Positions 58,023 to 64,000 of a stretch of 64,000 nt of DNA are shown in pieces. Within the stretch, counting starts at the first letter, position 1, and each line of letters begins with the position of its first letter. Made by a program: the position numbers and the translations under genes. The stretch spans positions 558,001 to 622,000 of the forward strand of contig CBDICN010000001.1 in the NCBI GenBank assembly GCA_965277355.1, read 5' to 3'. The DNA comes from RH-AL1 sp965277355 (GTDB lineage: Bacteria > Pseudomonadota > Alphaproteobacteria > Rhizobiales > Beijerinckiaceae). The notes beneath the pieces were generated by a model, which saw only the letters and a program-made list of their open reading frames with translations, did no database searches and had not been told where the DNA came from.

Positions 58023-59180
58023 CTACGCCGCCAACGCCAGGTTCGCATGGGTGTCGATGTTGCCGATGTCGACGCCGGGCAGCCGCAGTTCGGGCGCCTC
58101 GAGCACCCGCAGGAGTTCGGGAAAATCGGGATGCGAGCCGCCGATGTACTGGTCCTTGAACTCGGCCGTGCTGTAGGTGCCCCAATTGCGGATCATCTGG
58201 AAGCTGATCTCGTCGACCGCGTGCGCTTTGCCGAGGCGCACGAAGTCCGGCATCTGCCGGAAATTCAGCTTCTGCACAACCATTGAAATGGTGAGCTGGC
58301 GAAGCTCGTTCGTCTCGCGCAGCGCCTTGACGAAGGCGAGGTTCTTCAGGAGGCGCTCGAACGTGCCGCCTCGCCGCAGGATCGAGTAGGCCTCGGGCTC
58401 CGCCGCATCGATGGAAACATGCGCGGTCTCGACCCTCCCGGCGAGATCGAGATCGTTCCAGGCGCGCTTGTCCCACAACTGTGCGTTGGTGTGCAGGTGG
58501 AACAGCAGGTTGGGAAATTCATCGCGCTTCAGCCGCTTAATGAGACGCCGGAAGTGCGCGCTGCCGAACGGGTCTCCGGAGCCGGTAATATAGACGCGAT
58601 CGGCCTCGCGCAGCGCCGGCAGCAGCTTCTCCTCGACCATCTCGTCGAGCCGCTGCTGCTTGGCCTTCCCGATGACGATCGTCTCGTTGCGGCATGACGG
58701 GCAGGACAGGTTGCACGAGCGGTCGTGCGACAGAATGATCTCCTTCGGCCCGGGCAACTGCTCGACGCCGGGATCGAAGGCGGCGATGATCGCCTGCGCC
58801 TCCTCGCTCTCGCGCGGGATAAGAGAGCGCCCGGTGATCGCAGCGCAGTTGAGGCGGCTGCAATGCCGGTAACTGCCGTCCACGATCGAGGCGCGGATGT
58901 CGGCGGCGGTCGCGTTCCGCCACAGATCGTCGAGGCCGTAATCGAGCGTCCCGATCGGGGTCGGCAGCCAGGCCGGGCAGCACAGGTAGACGAGACCGCT
59001 CGGCGTCGTCTCCATCGCCTCGAACGGCCGCGAACAGAAGTGCGAGCGCAGATAGGCCTCGCTGTCCTCGGTCTTGGCCGCCTTGTTGCGGAACTTGAGC
59101 TGGTGCCCGCGGATGCGGACGCTGACGTTGCGCTCGATCCACTCCTTGAACTGTTCGGACGGCAACAGATGACTAGCCAC
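58023..59180 (-). CDS. Radical SAM protein with N-terminal Cys cluster
   Basis: A 385-residue radical SAM protein. The cluster motif CNLSCPSC gives Cys156, Cys160 and Cys163, followed by the GSGDPFGS block. Unusually the cysteine-rich auxiliary part (Cys49, Cys67, Cys68, Cys107, Cys112; HFCSRPFEAMETTPSGLVYLCCP in part) stands before the core, while SPASM domains normally follow it. The pattern C-S-R-P-F-x-x-M-x-x-x-x-x-G resembles SPASM-type 4Fe-4S sites. The role is unknown; peptide or glycan modification is inferred. No precursor peptide gene was seen. Confidence 0.85.
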   Translation of the reverse strand: MASHLLPSEQFKEWIERNVSVRIRGHQLKFRNKAAKTEDSEAYLRSHFCSRPFEAMETTPSGLVYLCCPAWLPTPIGTLDYGLDDLWRNATAADIRASIVDGSYRHCSRLNCAAITGRSLIPRESEEAQAIIAAFDPGVEQLPGPKEIILSHDRSCNLSCPSCRNETIVIGKAKQQRLDEMVEEKLLPALREADRVYITGSGDPFGSAHFRRLIKRLKRDEFPNLLFHLHTNAQLWDKRAWNDLDLAGRVETAHVSIDAAEPEAYSILRRGGTFERLLKNLAFVKALRETNELRQLTISMVVQKLNFRQMPDFVRLGKAHAVDEISFQMIRNWGTYSTAEFKDQYIGGSHPDFPELLRVLEAPELRLPGVDIGNIDTHANLALAA

Positions 59181-59291
59181 GCGCGATCGCTCTCAATCCA
59201 ATAACCCACTCTCGACCTTATCGCATATTGAGCGCCCGCGACCAGCGGCACGCACAAGAGCGCGGGGCGTCTTGTCAGACCACATGCTGGT

Positions 59292-60113
59292 TTAGTGTCG
59301 CGGACGGGCGGTGCTCTCCTCGACGAGGGCGGCGATGACGCGCAACTGCTCGGGCGCAACGGTGCCGACGATCGCATAGCTGTAAGGACCGCGGCGCCAG
59401 GTCAGCGTCCTGCCGTTTCGCAGCGGCGCCCCGGAAACCGGATCGCCGGGCGAGCGCGGCGCTCGAGAGATGCCGACGACCACCCGTTCCGCCGCCGCGT
59501 TGCTGTAGTGGAAGAGCAGGGCGGCCGGCTCGGTCGGCGACGCTTCCGCGCTCGCGAAGGCGAACCCGGCCGCGCTGAGATCGGGGATGTCTGTCGTCGG
59601 CAGGGCGTTCAGCCCCGCCGCTACCGGAGCGGCGGAAGCAATCTCACGATCAAGGGCTGCATCGGCCTGGTCGGCGAGGCTGTCGTCGATCGAGGATCGG
59701 AACACGAGCCCGGACGTCGGTTCGTTGCGCTCGGCCGTCTCGAGCATGAGCCACAACCCGCCCAGGCCGGACGCGACGATGAGGACCGCCGCCAGCCCCG
59801 CCGCGTTGCGAAAGCGGGGCGCCGGTGTCGACGTCGCCTTAATCGGGAGACCGCCGAGCGCGATCGTGTGCACCGGCGGGGTGGTCAGAAGCGGCGCGGT
59901 CAGATTGAGCGCGACGGGCAACGGCTCCTTCTCGACAGACGCGAAGGCGGAGCGGATGAGCTCGTTTTGATCCTGCCATGCCTCGACGCGCTGCCGGTCG
60001 GCAGGCGAGGCGGCGAGCCGCCGCAGGATCTCCGACCGCTTGTCGCCGTCGACCTGACCGTCGACCAGCCCATGAACCTCGGCGTCGCTCAGGGACGCCT
60101 GTGTGAAAGACAT
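59292..60113 (-). CDS. Membrane anti-sigma factor
   Basis: A 273-residue protein with an N-terminal cytoplasmic anti-sigma domain (LSDAEVHGLVDGQVDGDKRSEI and RQRVEAWQDQNELIRSAFA in part), one membrane segment at about residues 104-124 and a 150-residue periplasmic part. It lacks the zinc H-x3-C-x2-C motif. It is encoded 20 bases after the ECF sigma gene on the same strand, the normal arrangement of a sigma and its inhibitor. The signal is unknown; no adjacent TonB receptor or stress gene hints at it. Confidence 0.87.
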   Translation of the reverse strand: MSFTQASLSDAEVHGLVDGQVDGDKRSEILRRLAASPADRQRVEAWQDQNELIRSAFASVEKEPLPVALNLTAPLLTTPPVHTIALGGLPIKATSTPAPRFRNAAGLAAVLIVASGLGGLWLMLETAERNEPTSGLVFRSSIDDSLADQADAALDREIASAAPVAAGLNALPTTDIPDLSAAGFAFASAEASPTEPAALLFHYSNAAAERVVVGISRAPRSPGDPVSGAPLRNGRTLTWRRGPYSYAIVGTVAPEQLRVIAALVEESTARPRH

Positions 60114-60133
60114 TCGATCAGGTTCCGGTCCGC

Positions 60134-60682
60134 TCAGGTCACGAGACGCAAGTACGACACGCGACCATTCGCCGGCGCGGACGGGCGGGCGTTCAGGCTT
60201 GCGTCGAGGGTGGTCCGCGCCTGGGTCAGCCTGCCGATCAGGCTGCCGCGCGAGATGCGGAGGATCCGGGCGGCTTCGCCGTGGTCGAAGCCTTCCAACG
60301 CCACCAGGAGAAGCGCCTCGCGATCTTCCAGAGGCAAGCCCATCAGGGCGGCCGAGAGCTTGGTCTGACGCGGCGCCGAGGAATAACCCTCATTGACCAC
60401 CAGCGACGGCCGTCCCGCACCTGCCATGCAAGCCCGCCGCCCGGAGACGGCGACCTCGCGGTTAAGCTGCGTCACGGTCGCGAAAAGCCGGATCGCGAGA
60501 TCGGCATTACTGTCGAAGTGCCGGGAACCGAGGGCGCGCATCAATGTCGCGTGCACGAGATCGTCGGCCGCCTCGGTCGGCCCGGCGTTTCCTGTCGCCA
60601 GCGCGCGGGCATAGCGGCGGAGGCGCGGCGTGAAAAGTTTCAATTCGTCGCGCACCGTACCGAACTCCAATGGCGCAGCCAA
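60134..60682 (-). CDS. ECF RNA polymerase sigma factor
   Basis: A 182-residue ECF sigma factor (TTG start; a GTG at 60655 with GGAG upstream is an equally good start giving 173 residues). Region 2 is LRRYARALATG...ADDLVHATLMRAL, and region 4 is ALMGLPLEDREALLLVALEGFDHGEAARIL, with helix-turn-helix ISRGSLIGRLTQAR. It is not of the EcfG type with PhyR/NepR nearby. Its promoter is not obvious. It likely controls itself and the coupled anti-sigma gene. Confidence 0.9.
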   Translation of the reverse strand: MAAPLEFGTVRDELKLFTPRLRRYARALATGNAGPTEAADDLVHATLMRALGSRHFDSNADLAIRLFATVTQLNREVAVSGRRACMAGAGRPSLVVNEGYSSAPRQTKLSAALMGLPLEDREALLLVALEGFDHGEAARILRISRGSLIGRLTQARTTLDASLNARPSAPANGRVSYLRLVT

Positions 60683-60867
60683 CCGTCGCCCCTAATAAAC
60701 GCGTTCTTTACGAAATAGTAACCATTTCTCTCTACCCAGCGATCCCTCTTTTCGGCTGGGCTCCCATTCGGGTGCTGTGTGCTGCGCGCTTGCGCTCCCC
60801 GGGCGGTGCGCTTAAACGCACAATCGGTTCGGGCGCATGGTCCCGAATGCAGGCAACCGGACCTAGG

Positions 60868-61716
60868 ATGACCCAACCGGCGATGAACTTTGCACCCACC
60901 AAGGGCACCGGTGTACTGGCTGGGAAGCGCGGGCTCGTCCTCGGCGTCGCCAACAACCGCTCGATCGCTTGGGGCATCGCCAAGCAGGCGTCCGACGCCG
61001 GTGCGGAACTCGCGATGACTTACCAGGGCGAATCGCTGGGCAAACGCGTGCGGCCACTCGCGGAGGAACTCGGCGCTCATGTCATCGGACATTGCGACGT
61101 GACCGACGCGGCCTCGATCGATGAGACGTTCGATTTTGTGACGAAGCAGTGGGGCGAGCTCGATTTCGTCGTGCACTGCATCGCCTTTTCGGACCGCGAG
61201 CAGCTGACCGGCCGTTACGTCGACACGACGGCCGAGAACTTTTCCATGACGATGATGATCTCCTGCTACTCGTTCACGGCGGTCGCGCAGCGCGCGGAAA
61301 AGCTGATGACGAACGGCGGATCGATGCTGACGCTGACGTATTACGGTGCCGAGAAGGTCATGCCGAATTACAACGTGATGGGCGTGGCCAAGGCGGCCCT
61401 CGAGTCGAGTGTGCGTTACCTCGCCGCCGATCTCGGCCAGAAGAACATCCGCGTGAACGCGATCTCCGCCGGCCCCATCAAGACGCTGGCGGCGTCCGGG
61501 ATCGGCGATTTCCGCTACATCCTCAAGTGGAACGAGTACAACGCGCCGTTGCGCCGTTCGGTCACGGCCGAAGAGGTCGGCGAGAGCGCCACCTTCCTCC
61601 TCTCCGACCATGCCCGCGGCATCACCGGCGAGATCCTTCACGTCGATGCCGGCTATCACGTCGTCGGCATGAAGAACGTCGCCGCGCCGGACGGTACGGC
61701 CCTGCTGCGCGACTAG
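60868..61716 (+). CDS. fabI: Enoyl-[acyl-carrier-protein] reductase (NADH)
   Basis: A 282-residue short-chain dehydrogenase catalysing the last step of fatty-acid elongation. GVANNRSIAWGIAKQ near the N-terminus, the Y-x6-K pair in YNVMGVAKAALESSVRYLAADLG (in part) and the catalytic Tyr in LTYYGAEKVMPNYN are as in FabI. A second in-frame ATG at 60883 is a possible start. It is divergent from the sigma-factor gene and followed by aroC. Confidence 0.95.
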   Translation: MTQPAMNFAPTKGTGVLAGKRGLVLGVANNRSIAWGIAKQASDAGAELAMTYQGESLGKRVRPLAEELGAHVIGHCDVTDAASIDETFDFVTKQWGELDFVVHCIAFSDREQLTGRYVDTTAENFSMTMMISCYSFTAVAQRAEKLMTNGGSMLTLTYYGAEKVMPNYNVMGVAKAALESSVRYLAADLGQKNIRVNAISAGPIKTLAASGIGDFRYILKWNEYNAPLRRSVTAEEVGESATFLLSDHARGITGEILHVDAGYHVVGMKNVAAPDGTALLRD

Positions 61717-61819
61717 CAAGGTATAGCCTGGCGCAGCGCAGCGGAGTTCCGTCTGGCGTTTGCATCCTTACGGGACCGGCTTTAGTGGCGGACCGCTGAT
61801 CCGCCATTCGGTACCCGCC

Positions 61820-62929
61820 ATGTCGCACAACACGTTCGGCCACCTGTTCCGCGTCACGACGTTCGGCGAGAGCCACGGGCCGGCGATCGGCTGCGTCGTC
61901 GACGGCTGTCCGCCGCTGATCCCGTTGGTGGCGGCAGACATCCAGGCGTTCCTCGACAAGCGCAAGCCCGGCCAGTCGCGCTTCACTACGCAGCGCAGGG
62001 AATCTGACACGGTCCGCATCCTGTCCGGGGTGGTCGCTGATCGCGAGGGGCGGACGGTGACGACCGGCACGCCGATCATGCTGTTGATCGAGAACGAGGA
62101 CCAGCGTTCAAAGGACTACGACGTGATCAAGGACGCGTTCCGGCCCGGCCACGCCGACTACAGCTACGAAGCGAAATACGGCATCCGCGATCACCGTGGA
62201 GGAGGCCGGTCCTCGGCGCGCGAGACGGCGGCGCGCGTGGCGGCCGGGGCGGTCGCGCGCAAGGTGGTGCCGGGCGTCGCGATCCGCGGCGCGCTGGTGC
62301 AGATGGGCGACCGCCGCATCGATCGCGCCCGCTGGGATTGGGACGAGGTCGACCGCAACCCGTTTTTCTGCCCTGACGCAGAAGCGGCGAAGGACTACGA
62401 GACCTACCTCGACGCGATTCGCAAGGACGGCTCCTCGGTCGGCGCGGTGCTCGAGATCGTCGCCGACGGCGTCCCCGCCGGATGGGGCGCGCCGATCTAC
62501 GCCAAGCTCGACGCGGATCTCGCCGGCGCCTTCATGTCGATCAACGCGGTCAAGGGTGTGGAGATCGGCGACGGCTTCGCCACGGCGGCGCTCACCGGCG
62601 AGGAGAACGCCGACGAGATGCGGCTCGGCAACAACCGGCGGCCGCTGTTCCTCTCCAACCACGCCGGCGGCATCGTCGGCGGTATCTCGACCGGCCAGCC
62701 GGTCGTGGTGCGCTTCGCGGTGAAGCCGACCTCCTCGATCCTGAAGCCGCGGCTCACCATCACCCGCACCGGCGAGCAGCAGGAGATCGTCACCAGGGGC
62801 CGCCACGACCCCTGCGTCGGCATCCGGGCGGTACCGGTCGGCGAGGCCGCGATGGCCTGCGTGCTGGCCGACCATTTCCTGCGTCATCGCGGCCAAATGG
62901 GCACCGAACCCGCGCTGCTCGGCGACTGA
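61820..62929 (+). CDS. aroC: Chorismate synthase
   Basis: A 369-residue FMN-dependent enzyme converting EPSP to chorismate. TFGESHGPAIGCVVDGCPP, RRESDTVRILSGV, DHRGGGRSSARET and RHDPCVGIRAVPV are the signature blocks, complete and in order. The gene lies 103 bases after fabI and probably shares its transcript. Length and residues are fully normal. Confidence 0.97.
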   Translation: MSHNTFGHLFRVTTFGESHGPAIGCVVDGCPPLIPLVAADIQAFLDKRKPGQSRFTTQRRESDTVRILSGVVADREGRTVTTGTPIMLLIENEDQRSKDYDVIKDAFRPGHADYSYEAKYGIRDHRGGGRSSARETAARVAAGAVARKVVPGVAIRGALVQMGDRRIDRARWDWDEVDRNPFFCPDAEAAKDYETYLDAIRKDGSSVGAVLEIVADGVPAGWGAPIYAKLDADLAGAFMSINAVKGVEIGDGFATAALTGEENADEMRLGNNRRPLFLSNHAGGIVGGISTGQPVVVRFAVKPTSSILKPRLTITRTGEQQEIVTRGRHDPCVGIRAVPVGEAAMACVLADHFLRHRGQMGTEPALLGD

Positions 62930-63000
62930 ACGGATCGCCAGCGTCGATTGGCGCCGACCGGCAGGCGGAACACCGGCCTCGGCGTCGAGCGTTTGAGAGC

Positions 63001-64000
63001 ATGCAAGCCAGCGCCCCACGACTCTCTCCTGATCCGCCGTCTAGCCGCCTATGGACGCCGAAGCGTGTCCTCGTCACCCGCTCGGCGCGGGAGTGGCCGC
63101 GCGGCAGAGAGATCGCGCGCCGCGCCGTCGAAGCGGGTGCCGAACTCGTTGAACTCGCGAGCGATCGCCTCACGGGGCTCGTCGGTGGCGTCAACCCGCG
63201 TGCCGATTACGTCCGCGCCAAGTCGACGCTGGCGGTCGTCGTCGCCTCCGAGGCGAAGCGACGGCTACAAGCGATCCCGCCCTCGGCCGACTGGCGCTTC
63301 GATCTCGCGGAGGGCTGCCCGGCGCACTGCCAGTACTGCTATCTCGCCGGCTCGCTCGGAGGCCCACCGGTCACGCGCGTTTATGCCAACCTTGACGAAA
63401 TCCTCGCCGGGCTCCCAGCCTACGTCGGCCAGGGGGCGGTGACCTCGAGGTCGCGGGCGCGCGCCGCCGAGGGCACCACGTTTGAGGCGTCCTGCTATAC
63501 CGACCCGGTCGGCATCGAGCATCTCACCGGCAGCTTGGCCGAAACGGTGACGCGCTTCGGGCGGTGGGACGCGGACGTGCAGCTTCGCTTCACGACGAAG
63601 TTCGCGGAGGTGGAGCCGCTGATCGGATTGGCGCACGGGCGCAAGACGCGCGTCCGGATGTCGGTGAACGCGCCCGCGCTGATCCGTTTCGAGGGCGGCA
63701 CCAGCTCGCTTGCCGCAAGACTGCAGGCGCTGGCGAGGCTGGCTTTCGACGGCTATCGCGTGGGGCTCACGATCGCGCCGATCCAGGCCTATCAAGGTTG
63801 GCGCTGCGGCTACGCCGAATTGTTTGACATGGCGGCCGAAGCGCTCGGCGGCATCGGCGATCTCGATATCACGGTCGAGCTCATCACCCATCGCTTCACG
63901 CCCAAGTCGAAAGCGGTCCTGCAAGAGTGGTATCCGGGTTCGAGGATCGAGATGGACGAGGCCGCGCGGTCGCGCAAGCTGACCAAGTTCGGTTCGGTCA
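63001..64000 (+). CDS. Spore photoproduct lyase-like radical SAM protein (cut by window edge)
   Basis: The frame from ATG 63001 is open to the right edge (333 codons). The radical SAM cluster is in CPAHCQYCYLAGSLGGPP (Cys106, Cys110, Cys113), preceded by an N-terminal Rossmann-like region and followed by ASCYTDPVGIEHLTGSL and TKFAEVEPLIGLAHGRKTRVRMSVN. This is the pattern of the SplB family, which repairs the thymine spore photoproduct. The organism is not a spore former by gene content, and such homologues occur in alphaproteobacteria with unknown role. The last part of the protein, including possible catalytic residues, is missing. Confidence 0.85.
   Translation, partial: MQASAPRLSPDPPSSRLWTPKRVLVTRSAREWPRGREIARRAVEAGAELVELASDRLTGLVGGVNPRADYVRAKSTLAVVVASEAKRRLQAIPPSADWRFDLAEGCPAHCQYCYLAGSLGGPPVTRVYANLDEILAGLPAYVGQGAVTSRSRARAAEGTTFEASCYTDPVGIEHLTGSLAETVTRFGRWDADVQLRFTTKFAEVEPLIGLAHGRKTRVRMSVNAPALIRFEGGTSSLAARLQALARLAFDGYRVGLTIAPIQAYQGWRCGYAELFDMAAEALGGIGDLDITVELITHRFTPKSKAVLQEWYPGSRIEMDEAARSRKLTKFGSV

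Noticed and set aside
1..64000. CRISPR arrays, insertion sequences, prophage genes
   Set aside because: No regularly spaced repeats, transposase or phage structural motifs were found when reading both strands.

Overview
The window is a compact, GC-rich, almost fully coding piece of an alphaproteobacterial chromosome. Gene content and arrangements fit Hyphomicrobiales (Rhizobiales): IalB-type and DUF1489 proteins, a phasin, clpS-clpA, DUF2849-cysI-cysH-DUF934, and the YgfZ/tag/pyrC neighbourhood. Two MxaD-like proteins and a YVTN propeller hint at a Beijerinckiaceae/Methylobacteriaceae-like methylotrophic relative, but the genus cannot be fixed from sequence alone. No prophage, transposase or CRISPR array was seen. 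Both ends cut genes: a PAS sensor kinase at the left and a spore-photoproduct-lyase-like radical SAM protein at the right.

Layout. 1-9.1 kb: sensor kinase (partial), pepN, two MxaD-like secreted proteins with a YVTN beta-propeller, a CDF metal exporter, gloA, a class II aldolase. 9.2-14.2 kb: otsB, then a minus-strand assimilatory sulfate operon (DUF2849, cysI, cysH, DUF934) running toward a PfpI protein and a DUF3775-like protein. 14.5-15.2 kb: two small envelope or secreted proteins. 15.3-21.1 kb: the most unusual block, a tightly coupled minus-strand operon of carrier protein, acyl-CoA-dehydrogenase-like flavoprotein, amino acid:[carrier protein] ligase (a class II aminoacyl-tRNA synthetase paralogue), DUF1839 and a GH2 beta-mannosidase-like enzyme. 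21.2-24.2 kb: a beta-hydroxyacid dehydrogenase, an orphan family 3 binding protein and apbC/mrp.

24.3-30.7 kb: tRNA-Trp, a second carrier protein with an FkbH-like HAD protein, a TPR protein with a conserved Cys-containing domain, a TylF-like methyltransferase, and a frameshifted lytic transglycosylase. 30.8-37.5 kb: small secreted proteins, an RhlE-type helicase, a non-coding-looking stretch with a 17-nt match to the complement of the 16S 3' end and a strong terminator, a SxtJ/DUF5989/carbamoyltransferase module, a double cold-shock protein and a DUF192 protein. 37.5-51 kb: housekeeping and envelope genes (alpha/beta hydrolase, YaiI, SGNH hydrolase, OpgC-like acyltransferase, Nnr, hspQ, IalB, peptide-binding protein with a degenerate ANL protein, GST, DUF1489, DnaJ-like, SPOR-tailed DD-peptidase). 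51.2-64 kb: phasin, clpS-clpA, tag, ygfZ, pyrC, a radical SAM protein, an ECF sigma/anti-sigma pair, fabI, aroC and the SPL-like gene.

How it fits together. Two independent loci load non-fatty-acid groups on dedicated carrier proteins (aminoacyl at 15-21 kb, probably a glyceryl-like unit at 24.6-26.8 kb), and a third locus carries carbamoylation genes. These are the parts most likely to hold undescribed biochemistry. The rest is mainly core metabolism, protein quality control and envelope maintenance.
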